Position numbers and translations under genes: made by a program
Source of the DNA: Rhizobium sp. NFR03
GTDB taxonomy: Bacteria; Pseudomonadota; Alphaproteobacteria; Rhizobiales; Rhizobiaceae
Reading direction: 5' to 3'
Length of the DNA stretch: 64,000 nucleotides
NCBI RefSeq assembly: GCF_900111275.1
Contig: NZ_FOGR01000008.1
Coordinates: forward strand, 112,471-176,470
Shown: piece by piece, positions 16,859 to 26,837 of the stretch
How the letters are laid out: every line of letters starts with the position of its first letter
How positions within the stretch are numbered: position 1 is the stretch's first letter
The notes under the pieces: generated by a model
Seen by the model: only the letters and a program-made list of their open reading frames with translations
Told to the model about the DNA's origin: nothing
Database searches by the model: none

Positions 16859-17839
16859 TCACCCTTGACGCGGCCGGCGGGCATGCGGCAGCCGGGTTTC
16901 CACTCCCCTTCTTTCCCGCCCCTCCCCTCGTCTTTCCCGCTCCTCGAGCCCTTTGGTCTTCAGCACCGCATTCCAGTCCTCGCCCGACGGCCGCAACCGC
17001 AGCCAGCCGCGATCCGCGCTTTCCGCTATCTCTTGGCAGCGGGCGGCGAAGGCCTCGCCCTGGCTGTTGGCGTCGGTGGCCGCCACAAGCTGCGCGCCTG
17101 GCCGGGCGACCAACGCGCGAATGGCCCTATCCGTCGCCGGTGACCAGCCGCCGCCCGTGCTGAGATAGAGCGTGCCCTCCCGCATCCCTTCGATCGCGGC
17201 AAGGCTCATGGCGTCGATCGCCGCTTCCGTCACGCAGAAGCGCTCGACGTCAGGGGAACCGAGCCGGAACAGCGTCTTTGCGCCGCCGCTCGCAAAGCCG
17301 CGCCAGTCGGGACCGCGCTCCTCCCAGCCGGTCACGCCGCCTGCCTCGTCGGTATGTGCCGCCCACATGGAACCCTTGGGTCCTTCGCGAAGGATGTCCT
17401 GGGTGAGCGCTGCGCGGATGATTGCATCCTGGAGAAGCCGTGTCTCCGAGAGGTAGCGCCAGGTCGCCGAACCGGACCAAGGCTTGCGACGTGTCTTCCA
17501 GCGGTCGGGAACAGAGGCCTCAGGATCGCTCGTTCGGGACTGGCGTGTCCAGGCCGGCTCGCTCGCTACGAAGCCGATGAGATCGACGACCCGCGTCACG
17601 GCCTCCGCGAAGTCGATGCGATCGAGGTGCATGACCAGCGAGAACAGGTCGCCCTTGGCGTCGGACAACGGGTCGAACCAGCCGCGCCCGTCATGAATGA
17701 CAATGATAATCTCGCCGCCGCGCCGGTGCTTGACTGCGCGCCGGGTGCTTTCCTTCAGATCGATGGTGAAGCCGGCTTTCTCCAGCACGGCAGCGCAGGC
17801 CACCCGGCCGCGCAAATCTTCAATATCCCTTGTCTCCAT
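16859..17839 (-). CDS. DUF3991/Toprim primase-like protein
   Basis: The 326-residue protein has an N-terminal zinc-ribbon-like/CHC2-related portion (residues 1-90, with GGEIIIVIHDGRGWFDPLSD and AKGDLFSLVMHLDR). DUF3991 covers about 125-195 (WRYLSETRLLQDAIIRAALT) and a Toprim domain follows from 200 (FCVTEAAIDAMSLAAIEGM, with Glu205, and LVAATDANSQG, with Asp256). Toprim domains bind metal in primases and topoisomerases, and plasmid DUF3991 proteins are thought to be primase-like factors. The tail after 285 is very basic. The gene stands alone between GC-rich spacers. Confidence 0.8.
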   Translation of the reverse strand: METRDIEDLRGRVACAAVLEKAGFTIDLKESTRRAVKHRRGGEIIIVIHDGRGWFDPLSDAKGDLFSLVMHLDRIDFAEAVTRVVDLIGFVASEPAWTRQSRTSDPEASVPDRWKTRRKPWSGSATWRYLSETRLLQDAIIRAALTQDILREGPKGSMWAAHTDEAGGVTGWEERGPDWRGFASGGAKTLFRLGSPDVERFCVTEAAIDAMSLAAIEGMREGTLYLSTGGGWSPATDRAIRALVARPGAQLVAATDANSQGEAFAARCQEIAESADRGWLRLRPSGEDWNAVLKTKGLEERERRGEGRERRGVETRLPHARRPRQG

Positions 17840-18050
17840 GGCGTTTACCGGTGCTCTTCGGGCCCGGCCTCCTTTCCTTCAAAGCTTATCCTTCCGCAGG
17901 ATCGCGGAAACCGCTCCTTCCCGCCGCGGCGAGCGGACGGGGGCAAGGGCGCGGGCAGGCAAGGCGGGCGGGAACCGCCCGGCCCGCGGCGAAGCCTCCC
18001 TTGCGGCCGTCCGGGCGCTCGCGGCATACGCTCGGAAGGGCGAACCCGGC
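17840..18050. other. GC-rich spacer
   Basis: No gene is evident. The sequence is dominated by GC-rich inverted segments (such as around CGGGAACCGCCCGGCCCGCG near 17970-17990) similar in style to the spacers at 2640-2760, 9280-9500 and 16755-16858. Confidence 0.4.
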
Positions 18051-18233
18051 TCAATGAGCCGGGCCGAAGTCGAAAGGATCGTACTCGGCGAGCGTATCGA
18101 CGTCGGCGCTGCCGAGCTCGTCGCTCGGCAGGACGGCGAATTCGCCGTCGACCCTGAAGAGCGTGACCGGCACCATGAGGATGCGGGCAAGTGCGAGGGC
18201 GTGGGACTGTGCGAGGGAGAGATCGTGCGACAT
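18051..18233 (-). CDS. Small hypothetical protein (60 aa)
   Basis: Start at the ATG at 18233, with AGGTGGAG about 9 bases upstream, gives MSHDLSLAQSHALALARILM followed by PVTLFRVDGEFAVLPSDELG and an acidic end (EYDPFDFGPAH). A helix followed by a small beta-rich part is predicted. The longer frame upstream lacks coding character. Comparable 60-residue proteins are common in rhizobial plasmid blocks, but I cannot name a domain. Confidence 0.5.
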   Translation of the reverse strand: MSHDLSLAQSHALALARILMVPVTLFRVDGEFAVLPSDELGSADVDTLAEYDPFDFGPAH

Positions 18234-18576
18234 CTGAGGGCTCCACCTTGGAAAGCGAGGCCGATCCCCGCTCGATGGCTCCGTCAGTGTTCTTGCCCGG
18301 CTGCGATCACCGCGACGGCGAAGCCCCAAGCGGCCGCACGCTCGCGTAGCGGACCCCGAAGCGGGTTGATCGTGGAAGGCCGGGAAAGGACCAGGAAAGC
18401 CATCCACAAAGAGCGGGTCGGGCTCGCTTGCGAGGTGTCCAATGCAGCTGCACGCCTTTCCCGGTCGCAGTCCCGGCACGGTATCGCCGATGAACGCCGA
18501 ACGCGATATGCATCTCCGGCACGGCGTCACGCCCGCAGGGGACTGTCAAAGCTGCTGTGTCGGTGTTCGATGAGGG

Positions 18577-18855
18577 TTACAATCGCGTGTGCGCTTGTTT
18601 TTCGGCATCGTCGATGGCCAGCACGACACCGAAGTCCATTTCCGCTCTGGGTTCGATCCGCGCAACCTCGGCTGCAACAGATGCCCAGTGCAGCATTGCG
18701 GCGGGATCGCCTGCTGATCGAGCCTTGGCAAAGTGACGATGAGCCTCATAGTAGGCGTCTTTTGGGTTAGATGCCGAAAGGCGTTGGGCATCAACACGGA
18801 TACGGCGTTGTCTCAGGCGACGCCTGGCCCTCCATTCTCTCAAGAAACCCAGCAT
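18577..18855 (-). CDS. Hypothetical protein (92 aa) near the quorum-sensing genes
   Basis: The ATG at 18855 has GGGAGAA about 8 bases upstream and gives MLGFLREWRARRRLRQRRIR, a very basic N-terminus, then a TPR-like helical portion (DAYYEAHRHFAKARSAGDPA followed by AMLHWASVAAEVARIEPRAE). Two helices with alternating small and aromatic residues suggest a short helical-hairpin fold. The function is unknown. It lies downstream of the synthase gene on the same strand, about 180 bases beyond the 19.0-kb gene. Confidence 0.5.
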   Translation of the reverse strand: MLGFLREWRARRRLRQRRIRVDAQRLSASNPKDAYYEAHRHFAKARSAGDPAAMLHWASVAAEVARIEPRAEMDFGVVLAIDDAEKQAHTRL

Positions 18856-19034
18856 ACTGCCATTCTCCCGATCGCAAAGACGCGGAGAGTTTGTAGCAGC
18901 CCAACGCTGTTTTTGTCTTGTCATCATCGTCCCGGCAGCCGGACAAGCTCTTTCGGATCGACACGCCGAGCTCGCCCCATTCCGGCGCAACGCGGGGCTA
19001 CTGCCTGACCAGATCGGACGCCATGCTCGCCTGT

Positions 19035-19388
19035 TTAAAGCGGCTTCCGCACCTCCTGCCAAGCTTCCGGCAAACCTCGATCTGAGATCATCACAACACC
19101 ATTCTCATGGCTGGAGCCCCCGTCATCATCCCTGATCGAGATGAATCCCGAGCGCTCCAATGCATCAATATGCACCCTGATTTGATCGAGGGGACCAACA
19201 ACTTCTTGCAATGCAAGCAGCGTGAATGTGCCTGTCGTTCGCGACAGTTCGATCATTACCAGAAAGAGGCCGAGCACGGCGGGAAGGTCGACATCGCTGG
19301 GAAGACGCTGTTGCATCAGGTCGATCAGCGGTGCCATGAAACCATCATCGGCGCCGGCTGGCTGCAGCGTGCCTCGGTAATTTTTCAT
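19035..19388 (-). CDS. Small winged-helix-like protein downstream of luxI homologue
   Basis: From the ATG at 19388 the protein has 117 residues. An earlier ATG at 19403 is possible. The middle (LPAVLGLFLVMIELSRTTGT) is a hydrophobic helix, followed by a segment shaped like a winged helix (LQEVVGPLDQIRVHIDALER then SGFISIRDDD). That resembles small MarR-like or phage-repressor-like regulators, without a clear family match. It follows the AHL synthase in the same direction, about 80 bases later, and may modulate the circuit as small genes next to luxI often do. This is inference. Confidence 0.5.
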   Translation of the reverse strand: MKNYRGTLQPAGADDGFMAPLIDLMQQRLPSDVDLPAVLGLFLVMIELSRTTGTFTLLALQEVVGPLDQIRVHIDALERSGFISIRDDDGGSSHENGVVMISDRGLPEAWQEVRKPL

Positions 19389-19469
19389 GACATGCTCTGG
19401 CATAGAATGCTAACGATGATGGCGAGTGACAGCTATGGAAGGTGGCGTTCAAGGCGGCCACCACCAGGA

Positions 19470-20123
19470 TCAAGCGGCCTTTTCGATCTTGCCATGCGCT
19501 TCTTCAAGCACAGAGACGGGAAGGTTACCCGCCAGCCGAAGTCGCTGAAGCATCTCGTCATCAGTTGCAAACAGTCCAGCGTAGGTCATGACTTTTCCGA
19601 TCCGCTGAGGCTCTCCAATGATCTCAGCGGCACAGTTGGCTGCCTTGAAGATCCGGGCCATTCTGGCGTCGTAGACAGATACGACGAATTGAATACCGGC
19701 TGCCTGGCAAACCTCGACGATCCCGCAGAGCAACTCCAGCGTAACGATGTTGAGACGTTTGTTTCTGCTTTCCGGACTGCTGCGGTTTGCGAGCTGCGGG
19801 TCGATGGAGAACCGTGAGCTCTCCCAAATGATCGGGCTGTCAACAACCTGACCCTGGGGAAGAAGCTGAGGAAATACATCCCGGAGCATATTCGGGCCGG
19901 TCGTCATGAGGAGGCGGACCGAGCCCTGGACCGCTCCCGTAACAGGATCGATAGATAAGACGTAGACAGGATCTTCATCGTCGAAATGATCGACTTCCCG
20001 GCCGTCCACGACAGTTACATCCCATCCAAGCCGTTCATGAAAAACGGCTGCTCGAATACGATGCATTTGATCGAGCTCGTCTCGATGCTTGTCTTTTTGA
20101 GAAGGGTTTACAATTCTGATCAT
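19470..20123 (-). CDS. Acyl-homoserine-lactone synthase (LuxI family)
   Basis: The 217-residue protein keeps all the invariant LuxI residues that I can place: Arg24, Phe28 and Trp34 in IRAAVFHERLGW, Asp45 and Asp48 in EVDHFDDED, Arg70 in GSVRLL, and Glu101 and Arg104 in WESSRFSI. It would make an N-acyl-homoserine lactone from SAM and acyl-ACP. The acyl chain cannot be predicted. A Shine-Dalgarno GGAGAGG lies 5 bases before the ATG. The gene follows the LuxR gene on the same strand after 76 bases. No palindromic lux box is obvious in that gap, so the gene may be read from the upstream XRE-LuxR promoter. Confidence 0.92.
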   Translation of the reverse strand: MIRIVNPSQKDKHRDELDQMHRIRAAVFHERLGWDVTVVDGREVDHFDDEDPVYVLSIDPVTGAVQGSVRLLMTTGPNMLRDVFPQLLPQGQVVDSPIIWESSRFSIDPQLANRSSPESRNKRLNIVTLELLCGIVEVCQAAGIQFVVSVYDARMARIFKAANCAAEIIGEPQRIGKVMTYAGLFATDDEMLQRLRLAGNLPVSVLEEAHGKIEKAA

Positions 20124-20199
20124 AGTGCCTCTCCAAATGGTTCGGCACAGAAGTTACATCTTATTGAGCGATGATGAACATACGGCGGATTTGCCGGGT

Positions 20200-20958
20200 T
20201 TACAGCTGGGGCGACAGGAGATCCAGTTTCAACGCCTTGGCAACGGCTTGCGTTGTTGTGACGACGTCGAGCTTTCGACGCGCGTTCTCGAGATAGGCCC
20301 GAACGGTCCGGGCTGATAGACCCAGGATCATCGCGCATTCCTCGGCCGATTTTCCTTCCGATGTCCAGAACAGGCACTCGATCTCACGCCGTGCGAGCAT
20401 TGCCTCGTCTCGCTCTATGCCCTGAAGACGAAGCATCATCTGATGAAAATGTGTTGCCAGTACCTGGAAGTCTCTCATGTAGAGACCGCGAACGTTCTCC
20501 CAGGCGCGTAACGGCAGATCACTGGCGATCGAGAAGATGGCACGTTCGCCGAGCTGCCCCCGAACGGGGACCGTTAATCCCTGCCGACCGACTCCGAAGT
20601 CGGACGCTTCTCCGAAGAAATGCTCAAGCCTCGGCGACTGTGAGGTTGGGAGGTGATGCCAGTCAAACGGCAACATTTCCGAGAACCCCTTACGGATCGT
20701 CGGGTCAATCTCGACGTAGCGATTTTTCCGGTAGTGCTTCACCCATTCCGATGAGTATGTAACAGCAAGATAAGGATCATTGATCGGCATGCCGGGGATA
20801 TTCACCGCGAGATATGCGATATTCTTCAAATCATACAAAATCGAGATCTTGGAAAAGAGCTCGGCAATCTCGTCCTCCGCTCTCACCTTCTCGACGTGAC
20901 CAACAGCCGTTTCATAGATAAGATAGGCGTTCGGTTGGTCCAACTTGTCCAAGGTCAT
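20200..20958 (-). CDS. LuxR-family AHL receptor/regulator
   Basis: The 252-residue protein has an autoinducer-binding domain with the conserved Trp72, Tyr76, Asp85, Pro86, Trp100 and Gly127. These correspond to the residues that hold the AHL in TraR/LuxR. A LuxR helix-turn-helix occupies about 190-245 (EGKSAEECAMILGLSARTVR). It should bind an AHL, most likely that of the adjacent synthase. Its ATG overlaps the stop of the XRE gene (ATGA), so the two regulators are made together. Confidence 0.92.
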   Translation of the reverse strand: MTLDKLDQPNAYLIYETAVGHVEKVRAEDEIAELFSKISILYDLKNIAYLAVNIPGMPINDPYLAVTYSSEWVKHYRKNRYVEIDPTIRKGFSEMLPFDWHHLPTSQSPRLEHFFGEASDFGVGRQGLTVPVRGQLGERAIFSIASDLPLRAWENVRGLYMRDFQVLATHFHQMMLRLQGIERDEAMLARREIECLFWTSEGKSAEECAMILGLSARTVRAYLENARRKLDVVTTTQAVAKALKLDLLSPQL

Positions 20959-21236
20959 GACGCGGTGGGAGGCTTATGGTCTTGTTGGTTCACCGGGGCT
21001 TTCGAGGCCGCGGTATCGAACAGCATGCCTGGCGTCAGATTGAGCTTCAGCGCAATCTTGACGATCATGTCGAGTGACGGATTCCGTAGTCCACGTTCGA
21101 TGCCCGAGATATATGTCCGATCGACTTTGCATTCGTGTGCAAAGGCTTCCTGGGAAAGTTTCAGCGCCAGACGGGCGGACCGAACGTTACGAGCTACGAT
21201 CTGGCGGTAGTTGTGCATCGCTAAATTCGATGCCAA
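20955..21236 (-). CDS. XRE-family regulator coupled to LuxR
   Basis: The 93-residue protein contains a Cro/CI-type helix-turn-helix (RSARLALKLSQEAFAHECKV then DRTYISGIERGLRNPSLDMI), followed by a short tail. It is first in the XRE-LuxR-LuxI order and overlaps luxR by 4 bases. Small XRE proteins in this position could set a threshold by repressing the operon. The sequence shows only the coupling, not the target. Confidence 0.85.
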   Translation of the reverse strand: MASNLAMHNYRQIVARNVRSARLALKLSQEAFAHECKVDRTYISGIERGLRNPSLDMIVKIALKLNLTPGMLFDTAASKAPVNQQDHKPPTAS

Positions 21237-21297
21237 GGCGTCCTAATCGTCCACGGACTCATCGTCTCATTTGCCGGCGTTCGCGTACCTTAATCTG

Positions 21298-24200
21298 TTA
21301 CTGGAAGTTCCGCGCCTTCACCTTCAGCGTATCGATATGCAGATCGGGTACGAAGATGTCCCTTGGCTGCGGCACTTTCTTCGGCCGATCCCGCGCATCG
21401 CCGCCACCCACTGACCCATGCGCGAACTCGTCGCCCCGGCCTGAAGTGACCTTGAACGCCGCATCCATGTCGGCCAGCGCGGACAGGTCGCCCGAGAGAT
21501 CGAAGAGCTGCTGCGCCACCAGGTGAACGACCTCCCCTTCCCGCTGAATGCGCCCGTTGATCGCCATCATGGACGCCCCCAGTACCACGCGCCGGCGCTT
21601 CTCAAACAGGCTCGACCAGACCACGATATTGGCCGCCCCCGTCTCGTCCTCGATGGTGATGAACATCACGCCCTTCGCCGATCCAGGCTTCTGGCGGACG
21701 AGCACGAGGCCGGCGGTATAGACCCAGCGCCCGTCCCGGCCTGCCATCGCTTCCTCACAGGTCACCATGCTGCGCTTGGTGAGTTCTTTCCGCAGAAACG
21801 CGACCGGATGTTCCCGCAGCGTCAGCCCGACATGGCCATAGTCCTCAACGACATTGTGCCCCTCCGTCATCTGGCGCAGCGCCACCTCCGGCTCCTGCTG
21901 TTCGGCAATCGCCTTCATCTCGCGCTCGGCGGCGGCAGCAAACAGCGGGAGCGGCTCGTCGCGCAGCGCCTTGATCGCCCAGAGCGCGTCCCGCCGCTCG
22001 AGCTTGAGACTGGGCAGGAAGGCATCGGCCTCCGCCAACTCGACCAGAGATGCCGCCGGCACGCCGGAGCGCCGCCACATATCGTCGACGCTCTCGAAGG
22101 GCTCGTCCATGCGGGCGGCAACGATCCGGGCGGCATCGGTGGCAGCGAGCCCCCGCACCATCCGCATGCCGAGGCGCACGGCCCGCATTTTCGTCCCCGG
22201 CACCTTTTCGAGCGTGCAGTCCCAACGGGAGCGGTTGACGCAGACCGGGCGGATCTCGACCCCATGGGTACGCGCATCCCCGACGATCTGCGCCGGTGCA
22301 TAGAAGCCCATCGGCTGGGAGTTGAGGAGGGCCGCACAGAAGGCGTCGGGATGATGGCACTTCACGAAGTTGGAGGCGTAGGCGATGAGCGCAAAGGACG
22401 CGGCATGGCTTTCGGGAAAGCCGTAGGAGCCGAAGCCTTCGAGCTGGCTGAAGGTCTTTTCGGCGAACTCCGGTGAGTAGCCGTTCTTCACCATGCCCGA
22501 GACCAGCTTGCCCTTGAACCGGCTCACTCCGCCGGTGAACTTAAATGTGGCCATGCTCTTTCGGAGCTGATCGGCCTCGCCACCGGTAAAGCCCGCGCAG
22601 ACCATGGCGACCCGCATGGCACTTTCCTGGAAGAGCGGCACGCCGAGTGTCTTGCCGAGTACGGACTCGAGCTCGGGGGTCGGGTATTCGACCTTCTCCT
22701 TGCCTTCCCGGCGCCGGAGATAGGGATGCACCATGTCGCCCTGGATGGGACCGGGCCGCACGATCGCCACCTGGACGACAAGATCATAGAACGTCCGGGG
22801 CTTGAGCCGTGGCAGCATGGCCATCTGCGCCCGGCTTTCGATCTGGAAGGTGCCGAGCGTGTCGGCCTTGCGGATCATCGCATAGGTCGCTGCATCCTCC
22901 TGAGGGAGGCTGCCGAGATCGAGGTCTTCGTGCTTGTGCTCGCGGATGAGGTCGAAGGCCTTGGACATGCAGGTGAGCATGCCAAGCGCGAGCACGTCGA
23001 CCTTCATCATCTTGAGCGCCTCGACATCGTCCTTGTCCCACTCGATGATCTGCCGGTCGGCCATGCTCGCCGGCTCGATGGGCACGAGATCATCCAGGCG
23101 ATCATGGGTCAGCACGAAGCCACCCGGATGCTGGCCGAGATGTCGCGGCGCACCCATGAGCTGTTGGGCGAGCGACAGCGTCAGCACCAGCCGCCGATCG
23201 TCCGGGTTGAGGTTCAGCTCCTTGACGTTCCTCTCGCTCACCGCCTCCGACCATGACCACATGCCCGACGACAGCGCCTTGATCAGATCCTCCGGCAGGC
23301 CCAGCGCCTTGCCGACATCGCGGATCGCGCCCTTTGCCCTATAGCGCGTGACGGTGGAACAGAGCGCTGCCTTCTGATGCGTGTAGGTCTTGTAGATCCA
23401 CTGGATAACCTCTTCGCGCCGCTCATGCTCGAAGTCGACATCGATATCCGGCGGCTCGTCCCGCTCCTGGCTGACGAAGCGCTCGAACAGGAGATCATTG
23501 GTCTCCGGATCGATCGAGGTGATGCCGAGGATGTAGCAGACGGCGGAGTTGGCAGCCGATCCCCGTCCCTGGCAGAGGATGCCTTGCGAGCGGGCAAAAC
23601 GCACGATCGAGAAGACGGTGAGGAAGTAGGGCGCATAGCGCATGGTGCGGATGAGATCGAGCTCATGGCGCAAGGTCTTCAGGACACTCGGTGGCAGACC
23701 TTCCGGATAGCGGTCTGGTATACATTCCCAGACATATTGCTCGAGCGATGCCTGCGGTGTCTTGCCCGGAATGATCGCTTCTTCCGGATATTGGTAGGTC
23801 AGCTCTTCCAGACTGAAGGTGCAGCGGGACACGATCTCCATCGTTCGGGCGAGTGCCTCGCGGTGGCGTGGGAACAGACGCTCCATCTCATGCGGTGGCT
23901 TCAGGTAGCGGTCGGCATGGCGCTCGCGTTCGAAGCCGACCGCGTCGATGGTGGTGTTGTTGCGGATGCAGGTGACGATGTCCTGGAGCTGCCGACGGCC
24001 CGGCTCGTGGAAAAGCACGTCGTTGGTCACCACGGTGCGCACCCGATATCGCTGGGCAAGGATCTCCAGATCATGCAGCCGCATCTGGTCGTTCGGCCGG
24101 CGGCGCAGGGACAGAGCGAGATAGGCACGATCACCGAAGGCACCCGACAGCTTGCGGAGCTGCACCGCGCAGGTCTCGTCAGGCAGATCGGGCACGAGCA

Positions 24201-24561
24201 CGGCGATGAGGCCCTCGGCATAGAGTTCGAGATCCTCGAACGACAGGATGCAGTTGCCCTTGCCGCCACGGCCCTTGCCGAGCGTTAGAAGACGCGTCAG
24301 ACGGGAATAGGCGGCGCGGTCGGTCGGATAGACCAGCACTGACATGCCATCGGCGAGATCGAGCCGGCAGCCGACCACGAGGCGGATGCCGGTTGTGCGC
24401 GAGGCCTCGAGCGCCCGCACGATGCCGGCGAGCGAGTTGCGGTCGACGATGCCCAGCGCCTCGATGCCGAGCGCATGGGCGGTTGCAAACAGCTCTTCTG
24501 CTGAGGACGCGCCGCGCAGGAACGAGAAGTGGGTCGTGACCTGGAGCTCGGCATATCTCAT
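21298..24561 (-). CDS. dnaE2: Error-prone DNA polymerase DnaE2 (ImuC)
   Basis: The 1087-residue protein starts at 24561 ([20 protein letters not shown]); an alternative start at 24570 lies directly after the imuB stop. It is a C-family polymerase alpha-subunit paralogue. The PHP domain is at the N-terminus, the catalytic [18 protein letters not shown] box around residue 380, the polymerase palm and fingers with [14 protein letters not shown] follow, helix-hairpin-helix segments come next, and the OB domain is near [19 protein letters not shown] sequence at the end. Together with ImuA and ImuB it forms the alphaproteobacterial mutasome for translesion synthesis. It is third in the imuA-imuB-dnaE2 operon under the LexA box at 26823. 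Confidence 0.95.
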   Translation of the reverse strand: MRYAELQVTTHFSFLRGASSAEELFATAHALGIEALGIVDRNSLAGIVRALEASRTTGIRLVVGCRLDLADGMSVLVYPTDRAAYSRLTRLLTLGKGRGGKGNCILSFEDLELYAEGLIAVLVPDLPDETCAVQLRKLSGAFGDRAYLALSLRRRPNDQMRLHDLEILAQRYRVRTVVTNDVLFHEPGRRQLQDIVTCIRNNTTIDAVGFERERHADRYLKPPHEMERLFPRHREALARTMEIVSRCTFSLEELTYQYPEEAIIPGKTPQASLEQYVWECIPDRYPEGLPPSVLKTLRHELDLIRTMRYAPYFLTVFSIVRFARSQGILCQGRGSAANSAVCYILGITSIDPETNDLLFERFVSQERDEPPDIDVDFEHERREEVIQWIYKTYTHQKAALCSTVTRYRAKGAIRDVGKALGLPEDLIKALSSGMWSWSEAVSERNVKELNLNPDDRRLVLTLSLAQQLMGAPRHLGQHPGGFVLTHDRLDDLVPIEPASMADRQIIEWDKDDVEALKMMKVDVLALGMLTCMSKAFDLIREHKHEDLDLGSLPQEDAATYAMIRKADTLGTFQIESRAQMAMLPRLKPRTFYDLVVQVAIVRPGPIQGDMVHPYLRRREGKEKVEYPTPELESVLGKTLGVPLFQESAMRVAMVCAGFTGGEADQLRKSMATFKFTGGVSRFKGKLVSGMVKNGYSPEFAEKTFSQLEGFGSYGFPESHAASFALIAYASNFVKCHHPDAFCAALLNSQPMGFYAPAQIVGDARTHGVEIRPVCVNRSRWDCTLEKVPGTKMRAVRLGMRMVRGLAATDAARIVAARMDEPFESVDDMWRRSGVPAASLVELAEADAFLPSLKLERRDALWAIKALRDEPLPLFAAAAEREMKAIAEQQEPEVALRQMTEGHNVVEDYGHVGLTLREHPVAFLRKELTKRSMVTCEEAMAGRDGRWVYTAGLVLVRQKPGSAKGVMFITIEDETGAANIVVWSSLFEKRRRVVLGASMMAINGRIQREGEVVHLVAQQLFDLSGDLSALADMDAAFKVTSGRGDEFAHGSVGGGDARDRPKKVPQPRDIFVPDLHIDTLKVKARNFQ

Positions 24562-24571
24562 GCGGCGCATC

Positions 24572-26086
24572 TCATGCGAAGATCCCGTGCAGGAACCAGC
24601 GGTGCGAGCCGGTCTCAAGGTTTTCCCCGTCGCCACTGCGGAACACCCAGAAGCGCTCGCCTGCCTCGTCCTCCAGCGTGAAGTAGTCGCGCACAGCCGC
24701 ACTCTCGCTGTCGCGCTTCCACCATTCGCCAAACACACGCTCCGGCCCGTCCGCCCGCTTGACGCGTCTCCGCTTGCCCCGCCAGGTAAAAGAGACCGGT
24801 GGCTGGTCGGGCAGGAGCGCGATGACGTCGATCGGGTCGGGGTGGGCCAGAAGACGCGTCGGGCGCGGCCAGTGCAGGGTCCAGGTCTCCAGCACATCGG
24901 CGGCAGTGGCCGCTATCCGGCGCACGCTGCGTTCCGGAACGTCGCTTGCAACAGCGGCGTAGCGATAGACCCTGTGACCGCGATTGCCGAAGATGTCGAT
25001 CAAAGGCGTGATGTCGCGATCGGTGTCATCGACGAGCGTTGATACGCTCTGCGTCTCCTCCAGCGGCTCCGCCATGACGGCGGCCAACGACAGCTTCTCG
25101 ATACCGAAGCCCGGCTCGATCTTCTCGGTGCGGTCGCGGAAGAGCTTTGTCAGCCAGGCGATGTCGCGCGCGGGCTTTGCCGTACCGGCCCGGATTGCCT
25201 GCCTCGTGCCGTCCACCTTCTCGACAAGGAGATCGGCACGCCGGATGCCGAGGCCCCTCTCCTGCAGCTTCTCCACGAGCTCCACGACCAGACGCCCGAC
25301 ATATTTATCGATGGTCTCGGCAGCCCCGATGGGTTCGGCAAAGGATCGCGAGACGACGATGAGGTCAGGTGTGCGGACAGGATCGATCGGCTCCGACACC
25401 CGGCCGAACATCTGGTCGAGCCGGCGGCCGATCTCCGGGCCGAAGCGCAGCGCCAGCGGCGCCCGCGGCGTGGCGGAGAGTTCGCCGAGCGTGCGGAAGC
25501 CGAGCGTGCGAAGATCGGACACGGTCTTCTCGGGCAGTCGCAGCCGCGAGATCGGCAGACGCTCGACGGCCTTTACCGTCTGGCCCGCAGGCACGATCAC
25601 CGTCTCACGCGAGATGGTGCGGGCACAGGCGTGGGCTGCCCCCCATGTGTCGGCGATGGCGACGCGTGCGGTGAGGCCCTTGGGGCGGAAGCGGTTGGCG
25701 ATGCCGGAGATCATCATCGCCTCGCCGCCCTGCAGATGATCGGCGCCTTCCGTGTCGAGGACGATGCCATCCGCGCCATCCACGGCAACGACGGGCGAGT
25801 AGATCTTCAGCGCCCAGAGCGACAGACGCTGAAGAGCCTTCGCGTCGGCAACCGGATCGGCATCCACCATCATCAGCCCGCAGAACAAGGCCTGCGCCTT
25901 GGCGGCAGCCATGCCGACGCGCACGCCGGCCGTAACGGCTGCCGTGTCCGCTGACGACACCCAGCGCCTGGCACCGCTTCGCGCGATCACCACCACCGGC
26001 TGCTCAGGCGGAATATCCGGATCGTCGCGACGGATGCGATCGGTCGGCAGCGTCGGCAGATAGATGGATACGACCCTGGGCATCAC
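24572..26086 (-). CDS. imuB: ImuB, Y-family-like mutasome hub
   Basis: The 504-residue protein has a DinB-like fold beginning [20 protein letters not shown] and then [20 protein letters not shown]. It lacks the acidic catalytic signature (YxDxD) of active Y-family polymerases, as known for ImuB, which links ImuA, DnaE2 and the beta clamp. The little-finger region lies around [20 protein letters not shown]. The start overlaps imuA by 83 bases, and the stop is one base before a possible dnaE2 start. It belongs to the SOS operon. Confidence 0.93.
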   Translation of the reverse strand: MMPRVVSIYLPTLPTDRIRRDDPDIPPEQPVVVIARSGARRWVSSADTAAVTAGVRVGMAAAKAQALFCGLMMVDADPVADAKALQRLSLWALKIYSPVVAVDGADGIVLDTEGADHLQGGEAMMISGIANRFRPKGLTARVAIADTWGAAHACARTISRETVIVPAGQTVKAVERLPISRLRLPEKTVSDLRTLGFRTLGELSATPRAPLALRFGPEIGRRLDQMFGRVSEPIDPVRTPDLIVVSRSFAEPIGAAETIDKYVGRLVVELVEKLQERGLGIRRADLLVEKVDGTRQAIRAGTAKPARDIAWLTKLFRDRTEKIEPGFGIEKLSLAAVMAEPLEETQSVSTLVDDTDRDITPLIDIFGNRGHRVYRYAAVASDVPERSVRRIAATAADVLETWTLHWPRPTRLLAHPDPIDVIALLPDQPPVSFTWRGKRRRVKRADGPERVFGEWWKRDSESAAVRDYFTLEDEAGERFWVFRSGDGENLETGSHRWFLHGIFA

Positions 26087-26756
26087 AGGCTCCGACAGTA
26101 AATTCCGCGCATTCTCCCGACTTGACCCGCATCAGCTCCAGGAACCACTGCGGTCGGCCGACACCGGGAACCGGCAGCGCCACCGACGGCAGCACGCTGA
26201 CCCGCCACCGCGTGGTGGATGCCGTCGGTTGACCGAAGTCGTTGGCCTCTGTCTGACGTCGCCATCGCCGCACCACCAGGCCGAGCGTGCCGGACTTCTC
26301 GGCGGCAAGCTGGAGCCGGCGCGAGGCGGTCATCGGCAGGCGCACGAGCTCGCCGACCACGGCGCCGAGACCGCCATGCGACAGGCCTTCTTCCATGGAG
26401 GCCAGTACGTCCTCCTCGCGATCGACCTCGACGAACACGACACGATTGGCATCGAGGCCGACCTGGGCGAGTGCCGGGAAGAACAGGTCCGGCCGCGTGA
26501 GGCACCAGACGACCTTGCCTTTCGTGCGCGCGGCAATCCCCGCAGCAAACAGGGCTGCCGCCGCGCCGTCGACCGTGCCCGATCCGCCGCCGGCGATCTC
26601 GTGCAGCGCGCCACGGGCAAGACCGCCGCCCGGCAGCACGGCATCGATGGCCACCACGCCGAAGGGCAGCCAGCCGGCCTGACGCGGAACGCTGCGCTCC
26701 AGCGTTGCGATCCGGTCGCGAAGCTCGGTGAGAACCTGTGCGCGGGCAGCCGTCAT
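26004..26756 (-). CDS. imuA: ImuA, RecA-like mutasome accessory protein
   Basis: The 250-residue protein shows the ImuA pattern: an N-terminal helix (LTELRDRIATLERSVP), then WLPFGVVAIDAVLPGGGLAR and GALHEIAGGG, where a degenerate Walker-like loop (GGGSGTVDGAAA) replaces a RecA P-loop, followed by VVWCLTRPDLFFPALAQVGL. ImuA modulates RecA and the mutasome. It is the first gene of the operon. The LexA box ends about 66 bases upstream of its ATG at 26756. Confidence 0.92.
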   Translation of the reverse strand: MTAARAQVLTELRDRIATLERSVPRQAGWLPFGVVAIDAVLPGGGLARGALHEIAGGGSGTVDGAAAALFAAGIAARTKGKVVWCLTRPDLFFPALAQVGLDANRVVFVEVDREEDVLASMEEGLSHGGLGAVVGELVRLPMTASRRLQLAAEKSGTLGLVVRRWRRQTEANDFGQPTASTTRWRVSVLPSVALPVPGVGRPQWFLELMRVKSGECAEFTVGACDAQGRIHLSADAADRSHPSRRSGYSA

Positions 26757-26822
26757 CGATCACGCACTCCTCTCAAGATTTGCGGGTTACAAGCGCGGCA
26801 TCATGCCGCTTACGAAGTTGAT

Positions 26823-26837
26823 GTTCATGACTTGTTC
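26823..26837. promoter_or_regulatory. LexA (SOS) box upstream of imuA
   Basis: The plus strand reads GTTC-ATGACTT-GTTC, a perfect alphaproteobacterial SOS box (GTTC-N7-GTTC; GAAC-N7-GAAC in the imuA direction). It lies 66 bases before imuA and 250 before the divergent SRAP gene. It predicts DNA-damage induction of the mutasome operon and perhaps of the SRAP gene. Confidence 0.85.

Noticed and set aside
20124..20199. tra/lux box before the AHL synthase
   Set aside because: No dyad resembling a lux or tra box was found in this gap.
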